The notes beneath the pieces were generated by a model. It did not search any database. It was not told the origin of the DNA and saw only the letters and a list, made by a program, of their open reading frames with translations. The position numbers and the translations under genes were made by a program. Shown here piece by piece: positions 11,910 to 23,754 of a DNA stretch of 64,000 nucleotides. Each line of letters opens with the position of its first letter. Positions within the stretch are counted from its first letter, which is position 1. The stretch lies in the NCBI GenBank assembly GCA_035771165.1, contig JAWNZC010000372.1, forward strand, positions 998,501 to 1,062,500, written 5' to 3'. The DNA comes from Paragorgia papillata (lineage: Eukaryota; Cnidaria; Anthozoa; Scleralcyonacea; Coralliidae).

Positions 11910-12696
11910 TAGTAACTAATTGGAATATTTTAATTAGTCTATTACACTGGTCTATATATGTGTGCAGAATGCAGACTGTTATGGTGATGTACATGAAGCG
12001 AGGGGGTTGTTGCATTAATGTATTTCTAGTATACGAACATGAGACTTGTCTTTTGGCCAGGAAAGTAAACAAGAATGATTTGTGCTGTTGCGGCATTGTC
12101 ACTCATTTTTCAAGCGTAAACTTTATATCCATTATACTCATACAGTAAAAACCCGCATATAAGAATCTAGCGATTAAGAACTTGTAGGCTAAAGTTTTGG
12201 CATTTAAACTCCCATTATATAAGACCATGTTGAGCCTAAAAATTGAAACAGGTTCTCATTTGGAAAATCAGGAGAAAATAGAAATAACTGTTTTTATATG
12301 ACAACCATGCAGACTGGCAGAATCTCTTGTAATTTTAATATAAAAATTTGACACACTGTTCACAAATAATTGCCTCTACAGTAACACTAATTGTAAATTT
12401 TATATTATTTCTGTGAGTACAGTGCAGACTCTATAAATAACAGTCTCTTAAAGCTAAATAGATTTTCAAATTTATTCTATCTTAAGACTATGATCCTAAT
12501 ATTTGTCAACGGGTTAATATAATATAACACACGCTTAATGTCATATGCTAACCAGTAACGAAAACCTGACCTGGATTTATGTGGATTTATGGTAATCTGC
12601 TGTAGCCAGCATGGGAAATCATTTTTGGTTTATCGACCGTGCTGGACACAATTAATATATCTTTTTCTTTATTTTTGACCATTTTATTGTATTTAG

Positions 12697-12762
12697 GTGA
12701 AATGGAATTCTGTCTTATCTAAATGGGTTACTGGATCAGACGATGGAACAATTAGAATTTGG
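12697..12762 (+). CDS. WD40-repeat protein, internal exon b
   Basis: Sixty-six bases encode 22 residues, including WVTGSDDGTIRIW, the signature strand and WD-like end (IW) of a WD40 blade. The acceptor is TTTAG and the donor TGG|GTAAGT. Phase 0 at both ends matches the end of exon a at 7843 and the start of exon c at 13647. The intron between a and b is 4.85 kb and full of repeats. Confidence 0.85.
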
Positions 12763-12977
12763 GTAAGTTTTGGGATATTTTGACACAGCTGGGTTGTAAT
12801 TATGTAGCAGTGCGCGGTACGTCTGTAATTAATTGTGATGTTTGTATTTATTGTGTTGTGAACTATTTTGTCTTGGGTCACGCTGTTGTGTTGACTTGGG
12901 TTGACGGCAACACTGTCGGATTACACTTTTCTGTGTTATGATACCGTTATCTGTGTATGTGTCTGTGTATCTGCCTG

Positions 12978-13063
12978 TTTGTTTGTTTGTTTGTTTGTTT
13001 GTTTGTTTATTTGTTTGTTTGTTTGTTTGTTTGTCTGCCTGTCTGTCTGTCTGTCTGTCTGCC

Positions 13064-13141
<78 letters not shown>

Positions 13142-13142
13142 A
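12978..13142. repeat. (TTTG)n and (CTGT)n tetranucleotide arrays
   Basis: TTTG units (about 12978-13035) pass into CTGT units (about 13035-13142). It lies in the intron between exons b and c. Confidence 0.95.
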
Positions 13143-13514
13143 GATTGCCTGCCTACCTGTTAGGTTGTCTGTTTTTTTTGTCTGCTGTTTGTCTGTTTCT
13201 TAAACTGGAGAAACTAAAAGAGATTTCGCGTTGAAAATCCTGTTAAGATGTTTACGTTGAAACTAAAATGACTAAAAAATGTCACATTGTACGGCAAGAG
13301 AGAAATTTAAAAGCCAATTAAGTAGCAACGTGATCTTGCTTTTGTCTTTTAATTTTAAATTAAAGCTGTGATCTTTTACGAAAACTAGGCCAAATCAAGA
13401 GCTAGAACCTAATGGACTGAGTGGATTGGAAGAGCCACTGAGAGATAGCTTTTATAAACATCTTCGAAAAAAAAAAAAATTAAAGTTGTGTTCTGTTTTG
13501 TAGCTAGCATATTG

Positions 13515-13565
13515 TGTTGTGGTGTGGTGTGGTGTGGTGTGTGGTGTGGTGTGGTGTGTGGTGCA
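13515..13565. repeat. (GTGTG)n pentamer array
   Basis: Short run of GTGTG/GTGTGGT units in the same intron. Confidence 0.85.
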
Positions 13566-13646
13566 AGGGTATAGTGCGGTGTGGTGTTGTATTGCGTAGT
13601 CAGTTTGCGAGGCGTGTGTTTAACTTTCGGCTGTTGTGCTTTTTAG

Positions 13647-13759
13647 AGCGATAATGGTATGCAGTGTGAACAGTGTCTTAGTACTCATGGCACAGTTACG
13701 GCGCTCTGCATTGACGAAACAAACGGATGCATTGCTGTTGGTGTACAAGATGTGATAAG
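13647..13759 (+). CDS. WD40-repeat protein, internal exon c
   Basis: Starts after TTTTTAG in phase 0 and ends AG|GTACGA two bases into an Arg codon. It encodes SDNGMQCEQCLSTHGTVTAL and ends with AVGVQDVIR. GTVTALCID is a blade B-strand and AVGVQDVIRVYD, completed by exon d, is its C- and D-strand with YD in place of WD. The 113-base length and phase fit the next exon exactly. Confidence 0.85.
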
Positions 13760-13944
13760 GTACGACTAAGTCTATCTATCGAAGATCGTACATCTTCGTC
13801 AATGGGCCGCTTTGGCCTACTTAATTTTTTCTATACAGGAGGCTTTTAATAATGATTAACTTATGGTTGTTGCCAACACCCTTTCATAATTAGAGGGAAA
13901 CCCAACATCTATATATATTGAATTAAATATCAGAACATACTCTG

Positions 13945-14225
13945 CGCTGGTGCTTGTGTGCTTACTCTTGTGCTTAGTTTTGTGCTCGCGCTTATGTTTG
14001 TGCTTGCACTTTCTCTTGCGCTTGTGCTTGCACTAGCGCTAGCGCTTGCACTTGCACTTGTGCTTGCGATTGTGCTTGCGCTTCTGCTTGTGCATACGCT
14101 TCTGCTTGTACTTGTACTCGTGCTTACTGTACGTGTGCTGATGTACCTGTTTCTTTCTGTGCTTGTACTTGTGCTAGTGCGTGTTCCTATGCTTGTGCCT
14201 GTGTTGGTTCTTGTGTTTGTGATCG
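13945..14225. repeat. Degenerate (GTGCTT)n hexamer array
   Basis: Diverged GTGCTT/GCGCTT units across about 280 bp, just upstream of exon d. Open frames on both strands reflect the hexamer periodicity and are not genes. Confidence 0.85.
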
Positions 14226-14249
14226 TGTTTATTTTAAATATTCCTTTAG

Positions 14250-14343
14250 GGTTTACGATCCTGATACTCGAAAATTTGTTCAAACAAACGTTGGCCATAG
14301 TGATTCAGTCAGGAGCATAATCCACGTACCCGAGAGGAGCCAG
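14250..14343 (+). CDS. WD40-repeat protein, internal exon d
   Basis: The acceptor is CCTTTAG at 14249 and the donor CAG|GTTGGC. The first base completes the Arg codon from exon c, then 31 codons follow: VYDPDTRKFVQTNVGHSDSV and RSIIHVPERSQ. GHSDSVRSI is the start of the next blade, completed in exon e by YISSSWDTTVRIWNAY. The upstream intron contains a degenerate GTGCTT hexamer array. Confidence 0.85.
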
Positions 14344-14534
14344 GTTGGCGCAATTTAAAAGCTTACTTATTATACTGTCTTTTGACTCCTGGGAAGGAAT
14401 AAATATTTGAACAATCTTGCTCATCAGCTCATTCTTGTTTCTTCTTACTCGGTTTCGTGATCATACGCTTATCCGTGTCCTTTATTGGTGAAGTTTCATC
14501 TATCATTGTTTATTCTCGTGTTCATTATGTCCAT

Positions 14535-14750
14535 GATTATCCGTGCTTGTGTCTGTGCCTATGCTTATGCCTGTTTATGCTTGTGTTTTTGTTTATGTTT
14601 ATGTTTATGTTTATGGTTATGTTTTTGTTTATGTTTATGTAATATGTTTATGTTTATGTAATAAGTTGATGTAATAGGTTTATGTTTATGTTTATTGTGT
14701 TTATGTTTGTGTTTGTGTTTATTTTTATGTTTATGTTTACGCTTATCCTT
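14535..14750. repeat. (TTTATG)n hexamer array
   Basis: TGTTTA/TTTATG units with variants, in the intron between exons d and e. Confidence 0.9.
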
Positions 14751-14847
14751 CCTCGGAAGGGAATAAATATTTGAACAAGAAAGGTATCACGTAAACGGCG
14801 TAACAATTGACGTCTTTTATTTTAATATGTTATCAATTGTATTACAG

Positions 14848-14902
14848 TATATTTCGTCTTCTTGGGACACCACAGTCCGTATATGGAATGCATACAAAAA
14901 AA
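14848..14902 (+). CDS. WD40-repeat protein, internal exon e
   Basis: The acceptor is ATTACAG at 14847 and the donor A|GTAAGT at 14903. It encodes YISSSWDTTVRIWNAYKK, the end of a WD40 blade with a clear IW. It ends in phase 1, so the gene continues, but no further exon was recognised within the window. The next sequence is the 2.9 kb tandem duplication, which may lie in the following intron. Confidence 0.85.
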
Positions 14903-15268
14903 GTAAGTAAACATAAATATTGTTGTATTTTTTCGAAACCTGTTGCCTAATTTTAAATAACGTGCGAGACTGGCACTGTGCTGAAAACTTCGTTACTGCC
15001 GATCTGCCGCGCTACTTGAAGTTAAGCTTCTTGCCTAATGCTTAACACTTTGAGGCCTGGACCTCTCCCTGTGCTGAATAAAATCGTCTGGCGTTAGCCA
15101 GAATAAAGCTTAAAAGACTCGTCCGCGTCAGGCTTCAACGGGTTAAATCACGCTAAATAGTTGAGGGTAATTTTGAGATTAGACATTTTTGCTCTTTAAA
15201 AATACCCATTTTGTTTGAGATGCTAAATCAAACATTTGGAAGTGTTTCATCAAAATATTCAAATACCT

Positions 15269-18178
15269 CGAATTCTATTTAAACCTTGGCTTCGCCTCGG
15301 GTTTCAACAAACGTCTCGGTGTTTGGATATCCACGAAACACTCCTCCTCGTGTATGATATATTACGTCTCAAACTCATTAATAATTCATGAGATAATCAG
15401 CCAATTACAATTATAGTTCATTCAATCAACTGATTGAAGTTGGATAGTATGCATGAAGTATGAAGAAGAGCAAAAGACTGGAACTCACTGCCCTCGCTTG
15501 CCCACAAGCTCACGGAACTCGCTGCTCAAAACGTTTTATTTAGAAAAACATAATTTTATATTAATGAGATTGCCGAGCCACTTTAATTGCAAGGAAATCT
15601 TAAAAATTCTATAAGAAATAATAGTTATTTAAGATATTTTTGTTTTTTAGAGGCCAAGTGACTGAACCATTTCTTCCCAAATAACTGATATTTCTATTTT
15701 TATAAAGTGTTGTAAATATATTAAAAATTGTGTAAATATTTGTTATGTATATTATGTTAAGTAATTTTAAAAGTGCCACAATGTTAATAATATACTGTAT
15801 ATAAAAACACGTTTTGTATGGGTAAGAAAGTTCCTACTTTATTATTTGGCTTTTTGTTATTAAATTGTTTTTTAACGTCAACCATAGTCTGAAGAAATCT
15901 GACGCTACTCTGACTTAAACTTTTGGGACGTATAGTAGCTTATGGTAATTCCTCAGTTTTGCATTGCGCAGCTTTTCTGCGCATAATTCTGCATATCTTA
16001 CTACTGCAATTCAAGATGTATCCAAGTGTACGAAAACACATAACCTTTTTAAAAAAATTAAAAATTTGTTGCGTGGTTTCGTATATAGATGAAATGATAA
16101 GTAAATGCTCCATGTTCAAGCTTTAACCTTGTGAAGCTCACGAAGCACCCAGCTGTTTTTGTTTTTTTTGCCAATTATTAAGTTCTTCCATCAGAGCATA
16201 TATGAAAGAATAGAGAAAAAATCACTTCGACAATTTGAAATATCGGCGTACGTTTATCGTTCTTACGGCTTCAAAAAACATGTAATAAGAAAGAATGTGG
16301 ACATTCCTTTATCGCAAAAATGTTTGCCAATTGTTACTTTCGTCAAATTTTCTCCCATTGTTTGTTGCCACTAAATATAGTTCATTATATAAATGGATCT
16401 AAAATCTCAAATATCTTTTTTCCAGTCAGTGTAAACTAAAGCCGGTTTTCCACTAGCGAATTTAATTAAGACAAAAGAAAAAGGTCGCTTCACGGGACAA
16501 AATTTGCCAGTGGAAAACCGGCTTAGGTGCTTTTAGCAAGACGGCATCAAAAGTTATCCAAAATAGCTACAAATTGGGAAAACATCATGGTTTACTGGCA
16601 GCTGTATTTTCTAAACGAGTTCGATGACCCCAACATGTTTTGCTATTTTACTATGAACATATCATAAACTTTAATACTGGGACGTTACAGCAACTTTTCA
16701 CTTTTGGAAGAATTACTGAGGAATTACCTTAAAAGGTTATTGCTTATGAGTTACGTTATGTCGTTCCTGGGCTTGCATTTTTCATGATAGCCACCAGGAA
16801 CAGCATTTGTTAGCCTAAGGTACTGACCTCTAAATATATGGACTGCGTGCTCTTATTGCTTTTGCCTTGGAAAAGCGTATCCAAAAATGTTTTCAAAATG
16901 GCGGCATTTATATGCACTTCTGCTAATGGTAAAGATTTTAAAAATGATTTTTTTCTTTTTTGAGTTGACTAGATGTCAAACTATCAGAAAATGATGGGGT
17001 TCAAATTTTTGACCTTTGAGAGATCGGTTGAGAGATCGGAAAATTTTAACTGCATTTTCTGATAGAATGACACCTATAGTCAACTCACAAAAGAAACAAA
17101 AATCAACTTTAGCATGAAAATCCTACATGAGCTGTTTTTATGAGGTCTTCGAGTCACTCCTATTAGTCATATGTCTCCGACCCCTCGACCCCTCTAAATA
17201 TTGAAAGGTCGAAAATTTGAACCCCATCATTTTCCGATAGTTTAACATCTATATAGTCAACTCAAAAAGAAAAAAAAATCAACTTTAGCACAAGAAGGGC
17301 TCTGCTCGAAACGTCAGTTTTCCGTTTCTAAAAATCTCGTTAGTTTACCACCTTTTCTCTTTGCTCTATCTACTATCAGCTCTTAGTATAAATACACAGG
17401 TGATTATAGAAAATCGCACGCGCTGATTGGTCGAGCTACTTCGGATTAATTCTCGATAATCACCTACAGCGTTTATCCAAAATGGCCGCCAGCCAAGTTC
17501 GTCAATGCGACAGACGAGGAAACTAACAATTTCAAAGAAAATGTTGTTCCTAAAAGTACGAAAATGTACATGTATTTATACTAAAACAATTATTCGCCTC
17601 AGGCTCAGTGGCTCCAGCAACAATAGTTTTGGATGAATTTAATGTATATTCCATACGATCTCTAGAGCCACGTAAAAACTAAAAGGAAATTAACTGCGAC
17701 TCGAACTAAGAACAATGCGACATATTTGCGTAGCCTACACGTGGCTGACTAAGCAAGTTCACTAATAACAAATTGTATGGCGATAACCCTTTCTATACCT
17801 TAACTAATATCAGTACAATAGTCAAACAAGAAAAATAAACGTTACCTCTTTCTCCGCGTAAATCTGGTTGTGTCCTATTAAATATCGATATGCGTCGAGC
17901 GAACGTTCCGTGCGTTGTTGTCTTTCGAGAACGATTAAACTACATACTGACCCGAGGCTACATGCTGAGTCATTCGTAATGTAATCCGGAATTAATTATA
18001 ATATATTAGTAATCTAAACTTACAGTTAGGTTTTGGCAACCTCGTACCCAGGCTCTTCGCTCCCGCCCTCATGAACTCGTCGAGCGCAGCCTGGTTCCCA
18101 GGCCTCTTTTTTTAACGTCGAGCGACAGACCGAAATTGTGAGAGGCCTGAAATAAAATGTTTTGCTTGGCCCCAAATC
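15269..18178 (+). repeat. 2.9 kb tandem duplication, unit 1
   Basis: Begins GAATTCTATTTAAACCTTGG and ends at TTGGCCCCAAATC, where unit 2 begins with the same GAATTC. It is nearly identical to unit 2 apart from small indels near 15715-15755 and 16157. It contains an 84-bp hairpin (16440-16523), a foldback (about 16934-17007 against 17200-17285), and at its end the left terminus of a transposable element truncated by the duplication. Two short frames (67 and 71 codons) occur in both units but have no recognisable features. Confidence 0.95.
16440..16523. repeat. Short hairpin MITE (second copy 19357-19440)
   Basis: AGCCGGTTTTCCACTAGCGAA pairs with the complement TTTGCCAGTGGAAAACCGGCT 84 bases further on, in both duplication units. 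It is a typical short palindromic MITE. Confidence 0.7.
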
Positions 18179-21094
18179 GAATTCTATTTAAACCTTGGCT
18201 TCGCCTCGGGTTTCAACAAACGTCTCGGTGTTTGGATATCCACGAAACACTCCTCCTCGTGTATGATATATTACGTCTCAAACTCATTAATAATTCATGA
18301 GATAATCAGCCAATTACAATTATAGTTCATTCAATCAACTGATTGAAGTTGGATAGTATGCATGAAGTATGAAGAAGAGCAAAAGACTGGAACTCACTGC
18401 CCTCGCTTGCCCACAAGCTCACGGAACTCGCTGCTCAAAACGTTTTATTTAGAAAAACATAATTTTATATTAATGAGATTGCCGAGCCACTTTAATTGCA
18501 AGGAAATCTTAAAAATTCTATAAGAAATAATAGTTATTTAAGATATTTTTGTTTTTTAGAGGCCAAGTGACTGAACCATTTCTTCCCAAATAACTGATAT
18601 TTCTATTTTTATAAAGTGTTGTAAATATATATTAAAAATTGTGTAAATATACATTTGTTATGTATATTATGTTAAGATAATTTTAAAAGTGCCACAATGT
18701 TAATAATATACTGTATATAAAAACACGTTTTGTATGGGTAAGAAAGTTCCTACTTTATTATTTGGCTTTTTGTTATTAAATTGTTTTTTAACGTCAACCA
18801 TAGTCTGAAGAAATCTGACGCTACTCTGACTTAAACTTTTGGGACGTATAGTAGCTTATGGTAATTCCTCAGTTTTGCATTGCGCAGCTTTTCTGCGCAT
18901 AATTCTGCATATCTTACTACTGCAATTCAAGATGTATCCAAGTGTACGAAAACACATAACCTTTTTAAAAAAATTAAAAATTTGTTGCGTGGTTTCGTAT
19001 ATAGATGAAATGATAAGTAAATGCTCCATGTTCAAGCTTTAACCTTGTGAAGCTCACGAAGCACCCAGCTGTTTTTTGTTTTTTTTGCCAATTATTAAGT
19101 TCTTCCATCAGAGCATATATGAAAGAATAGAGAAAAAATCACTTCGACAATTTGAAATATCGGCGTACGTTTATCGTTCTTACGGCTTCAAAAAACATGT
19201 AATAAGAAAGAATGTGGACATTCCTTTATCGCAAAAATGTTTGCCAATTGTTACTTTCGTCAAATTTTCTCCCATTGTTTGTTGCCACTAAATATAGTTC
19301 ATTATATAAATGGATCTAAAATCTCAAATATCTTTTTTCCAGTCAGTGTAAACTAAAGCCGGTTTTCCACTAGCGAATTTAATTAAGACAAAAGAAAAAG
19401 GTCGCTTCACGGGACAAAATTTGCCAGTGGAAAACCGGCTTAGGTGCTTTTAGCAAGACGGCATCAAAAGTTATCCAAAATAGCTACAAATTGGGAAAAC
19501 ATCATGGTTTACTGGCAGCTGTATTTTCTAAACGAGTTCGATGACCCCAACATGTTTTGCTATTTTACTATGAACATATCATAAACTTTAATACTGGGAC
19601 GTTACAGCAACTTTTCACTTTTGGAAGAATTACTGAGGAATTACCTTAAAAGGTTATTGCTTATGAGTTACGTTATGTCGTTCCTGGGCTTGCATTTTTC
19701 ATGATAGCCACCAGGAACAGCATTTGTTAGCCTAAGGTACTGACCTCTAAATATATGGACTGCGTGCTCTTATTGCTTTTGCCTTGGAAAAGCGTATCCA
19801 AAAATGTTTTCAAAATGGCGGCATTTATATGCACTTCTGCTAATGGTAAAGATTTTAAAAATGATTTTTTTCTTTTTTGAGTTGACTAGATGTCAAACTA
19901 TCAGAAAATGATGGGGTTCAAATTTTTGACCTTTGAGAGATCGGTTGAGAGATCGGAAAATTTTAACTGCATTTTCTGATAGAATGACACCTATAGTCAA
20001 CTCACAAAAGAAACAAAAATCAACTTTAGCATGAAAATCCTACATGAGCTGTTTTTATGAGGTCTTCGAGTCACTCCTATTAGTCATATGTCTCCGACCC
20101 CTCGACCCCTCTAAATATTGAAAGGTCGAAAATTTGAACCCCATCATTTTCCGATAGTTTAACATCTATATAGTCAACTCAAAAAGAAAAAAAATCAACT
20201 TTAGCACAAGAAGGGCTCTGCTCGAAACGTCAGTTTTCCGTTTCTAAAAATCTCGTTAGTTTACCACCTTTTCTCTTTGCTCTATCTACTATCAGCTCTT
20301 AGTATAAATACACAGGTGATTATAGAAAATCGCACGCGCTGATTGGTCGAGCTACTTCGGATTAATTCTCGATAATCACCTACAGCGTTTATCCAAAATG
20401 GCCGCCAGCCAAGTTCGTCAATGCGACAGACGAGGAAACTAACAATTTCAAAGAAAATGTTGTTCCTAAAAGTACGAAAATGTACATGTATTTATACTAA
20501 AACAATTATTCGCCTCAGGCTCAGTGGCTCCAGCAACAATAGTTTTGGATGAATTTAATGTATATTCCATACGATCTCTAGAGCCACGTAAAAACTAAAA
20601 GGAAATTAACTGCGACTCGAACTAAGAACAATGCGACATATTTGCGTAGCCTACACGTGGCTGACTAAGCAAGTTCACTAATAACAAATTGTATGGCGAT
20701 AACCCTTTCTATACCTTAACTAATATCAGTACAATAGTCAAACAAGAAAAATAAACGTTACCTCTTTCTCCGCGTAAATCTGGTTGTGTCCTATTAAATA
20801 TCGATATGCGTCGAGCGAACGTTCCGTGCGTTGTTGTCTTTCGAGAACGATTAAACTACATACTGACCCGAGGCTACATGCTGAGTCATTCGTAATGTAA
20901 TCCGGAATTAATTATAATATATTAGTAATCTAAACTTACAGTTAGGTTTTGGCAACCTCGTACCCAGGCTCTTCGCTCCCGCCCTCATGAACTCGTCGAG
21001 CGCAGCCTGGTTCCCAGGCCTCTTTTTTTAACGTCGAGCGACAGACCGAAATTGTGAGAGGCCTGAAATAAAATGTTTTGCTTGGCCCCAAATC
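18179..21094 (+). repeat. 2.9 kb tandem duplication, unit 2
   Basis: Head-to-tail second copy, about 7 bp longer than unit 1. Its last 140 bp are the left part of the element at 20953-21597, which is complete only here. This shows that the duplication breakpoint lies inside that element. Confidence 0.95.
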
Positions 21095-21597
21095 TGGTCC
21101 CAAAACTGGCCCCAAATTATACCGGCACCAAACGGCCATTTAGCGGAAAACCAAGGCAGATAACACTCACGTCGGTCTGCACAATTCTTTATAATGTCAT
21201 ATAACAACGTTGGTCTACTGCCGAAACGTTAAAATAGCATATTTCGATTTGTATAAATGTGTTTCAACACAATCACTTCCTACGCCGAAGACTACTTTAT
21301 AAAGCCTCGTATGTAACGACCTTTTAACGTAATGTAAAATAAAGAAACCTACTCGTTTGCTGTCTGCTCTCAAGAAGAAGTTTGTTTAAGTGCCCTCGTT
21401 CATAAAGATTAAAGAATCCGAGCTCCAGCAGGATTCATGATAGATAAAGATGAACATTTTCCGCTAGTCCTCTCGCTCGATCCCTATTCTGTGACGTCAC
21501 CAAAATAAGTTCGAAAGAAAAGAGGACTAGGAACTAGTCTGCGTCGAGCGAACTCGCGTTCGCGAGGGCGGGAGCGAAAAGCCTGGGTACGAGGTTG
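20953..21597. mobile_element. Terminal-inverted-repeat element
   Basis: Left end CAACCTCGTACCCAGGCT followed by CGCTCCCGCCCTC. The right end is the complement (GGGCGGGAGCGAAAAGCCTG, then GGTACGAGGTTG at 21597). No clear target duplication and no transposase. A truncated copy of its left end closes duplication unit 1 (18041-18178). Confidence 0.65.
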
Positions 21598-21608
21598 AGG
21601 GAACTCCC

Positions 21609-22143
21609 CAGTCTCGTTCCCAGAGCCCACGTTCCCCACCTGGGAAACGAGAGACTGAGATAATCCGTTTCAAATCGATATTTCATTGGCTGATGAACAC
21701 AGTGAACTCTATATAACTATTCTTCCGGATAACAAGAATCCTGTGATGGCGTGAACGGATTATCCCAGAGCCTCTCGTTTCGATCCCGCCCGCTGGGTAC
21801 AACATATCCTCTCACTTGAGTATCATGATAATCATCATTTCTTCACACAGACGAATATGACGTTATCATGATACTCAAGTGAGATTCTGTCCCACATGCG
21901 GGATGTTAAACTAAATTGCAGTACAACGGGGGGTTGTGGTTAGGTTTAGGGTTTACAGGGGGGTTGTGGTTAGGTTTAGGGTCAGGTTTAGAGGTGGGGG
22001 TCCGGTTGGGGGTATGGGGGTAGGGAATTATTTTTTAAAAATGATGATTATTGTTAATTCTAGGACATTTCACAATTAACGATAATCGTCATTTCGAGAT
22101 GAGAGAATATGCTGCTGGGTAAGGTGAACGTGGGCTCTGGGAA
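21609..22143. mobile_element. MITE with ends related to CAATCTCGTTCCCAGAGCCC
   Basis: Left end AGTCTCGTTCCCAGAGCCCA (21610) and right end GTGGGCTCTGGGAACGAGAT, then TGG at 22143. The ends resemble those of the element at 5940-6913. It contains a hairpin at 21810-21882 (TTGAGTATCATGATAA and complement). Confidence 0.65.
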
Positions 22144-22251
22144 CGAGATTGGATACTCCCAAACTATTATGTGGGCCTTGCATAAAGTAGACCCAGATTT
22201 CGTTTTTCGGGGAGGCCATAAGGAATGCGGGCTCCGACCTTGCCTTGCCAT

Positions 22252-22908
22252 GGTCGGCGTTAGATCATATTGAGTTAACGTACAGTGACGTCAGAATTTT
22301 ACAGGAGCGGAAGTATCATGATGCTGGATTAGCACTAGATTAATGATGTCAGAACTTTCATATTATGGCGGGAAGTTGTGTGAAAATAAAAAACAAGAAT
22401 GGAGGAGGTGGATGACAGCGAAGGGCAGTTAATGTTTCTTTCGAGGGAGGAATTACTCAATGCTTTTGGAGATTTTAAGAAAGAAACTTGCACCGGATGG
22501 CGATGCGTTTACAAGGAATCCAATTTTGGTAAGTAGACTCAACTGTTTAATAATTCATAAAGATGCAAATCACCGAAATTACCAATTGCGAAATTACTAC
22601 TGACAGTAATGACCGCAATCCCATGTGTGAGGTGTACAAAAAAAATGAAGCGCGGATTGCTACCGTTTGTCTGCGTTCTTCCAGTTCCTGTATTCCACCT
22701 TCTGGCTTCGGCTTTCTGCTTGTCATCAGACATTATTTTGTTTGTCAATTTTTCCAATAATTGATCAACCAGTGAAAGAGTATACGCGTATTTTGAGACG
22801 TATCTTGACGGACTTGGCAATTAAATTACTTTTAACATACAGTATATTAGGCATGAGAAATCGGCTTGACGTCACTGTACGTTAACTCAATATGATCTAA
22901 CGCCGACC
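22252..22908. mobile_element. Element with about 42-bp perfect terminal inverted repeats
   Basis: GGTCGGCGTTAGATCATATT at 22252 continues with GAGTTAACGTACAGTGACGTCA. The exact complement ends at 22908. It is probably an internally deleted DNA transposon. Target duplication not established. Confidence 0.75.
22399..22528 (+). CDS. Possible first exon inside the element at 22252-22908, product unknown
   Basis: The ATG at 22399 opens MEEVDDSEGQLMFLSREELL, running to NFG before a strong donor (TTTG|GTAAGT at 22529). The codons look protein-like and the element context suggests a remnant first exon of its transposase-type gene, or a captured host exon. No downstream exon was found and no family was recognised. 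The minus-strand frame over 22539-22820 is an alternative but looks less convincing. Confidence 0.3.
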
Positions 22909-23074
22909 CCTTTGGTCATTCCTCTTGCGCTTGCGCAGTCAAATGGGAAATGCCGAAATTGCGATTTGCGAGCTAAAAGTTTGCAGAGTTTCTTGCGCTC
23001 GTTTCTTACATCCTCCTCTTCTGCTTCGCGTGGACAGTCTACGAGAGAAAAGGCTTGATTTTCATTTTCGGCTC

Positions 23075-23605
23075 ATGACCATGGGGTCGCCCCCGAAGAT
23101 TACTGTTAATCCACATCAAGTCACGTTGGTCGATCAAAAGGTTGAGACCATTGTAAGCAAATGATCTATCGCCGGAGCAGAACGTAACAGTCGTAACTCT
23201 GCGAGCTCGAACTATCGGCGATGACAACATTGTGTTTGAATCCAGCGCTAGGTACAAGGCCAACCAGGATGGAGAGATGTTGGTGGCCACCCAACCCTCG
23301 CTGGGTTGATCGTACACCGGCGTTGAACCCATGGGTTTGTTCTGGAGTATGAAGCCGATCAGGCGATCACCGAACCAGACCGACACGACTTGCTGAAGAA
23401 ACAAGATACAACTACCCCCCTGAATGTAACCATAAATGTCTGTATAAAGGGAACGGCGAAGACGAAGTCAATCAAGAGCAGCACATTGAAGCGAGCACAA
23501 CATTGGCGAGATGGTTTATGGCACCTGGAGTGAAGCGGTGTTTTGTAGAAGGAAATGGATTTTATGGAACATTATTTTTGCCGCCGGGAGGTGGACCTTT
23601 CCCAG
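23075..23605 (+). pseudogene. Acyl-CoA thioesterase/BAAT family, decayed first exon
   Basis: The start at 23075 or 23081 gives MGSPPKITVNPHQVTLVDQK, the N-terminal sandwich domain of the acyl-CoA thioester hydrolase/bile acid-CoA:amino acid N-acyltransferase family. The homologous reading then shifts frame (SPEQNVTVVTLRARTIGDDN, SARYKANQDGEMLVATQPSL), meets in-frame TGA codons at about 23307 and 23392, and resumes with TTPLNVTINV. After another shift it gives LARWFMAPGVKR and GTLFLPPGGGPFPG. The donor CAG|GTAAAG at 23606 is kept at the point where the exon would end, so this is a decayed genomic copy and not a processed one. The downstream hydrolase exon with the catalytic triad is not visible. 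Confidence 0.8.
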
Positions 23606-23754
23606 GTAAAGCACTGTTATTGTAAAAGTGCACTTTCTCACTTCAACCTAGTGTATAGTCAATTCCAACTGTGATCACCCTCCCCCACCCCACCCCCCTC
23701 TCTCCCCCCTTGGGCAAACGGAAACCCCTGGGACTGCTGGGAGTTTACTCGTGT

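Larger units (their letters stand above)
7844..12696 (+). other. Intron of the WD40 gene, filled with repeats
   Basis: Apart from the repeats listed separately, I see no supported coding sequence in this 4.85 kb intron. Short open frames overlapping the pentamer array and the poly-G run are low-complexity artefacts. Confidence 0.6.

Noticed and set aside
12901..13234. Cysteine-rich open frames over TTTG/CTGT repeats
   Set aside because: Three overlapping frames give the same repeat peptide; microsatellite artefact.
14410..14450. Hammerhead-like CTGATGA on the minus strand (TCATCAG at about 14421)
   Set aside because: No GAAA at the right distance and no paired stems.
15923..19291. 67- and 71-codon frames present in both 2.9 kb units
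   Set aside because: Their duplication explains their conservation; no motif or start context suggests coding.
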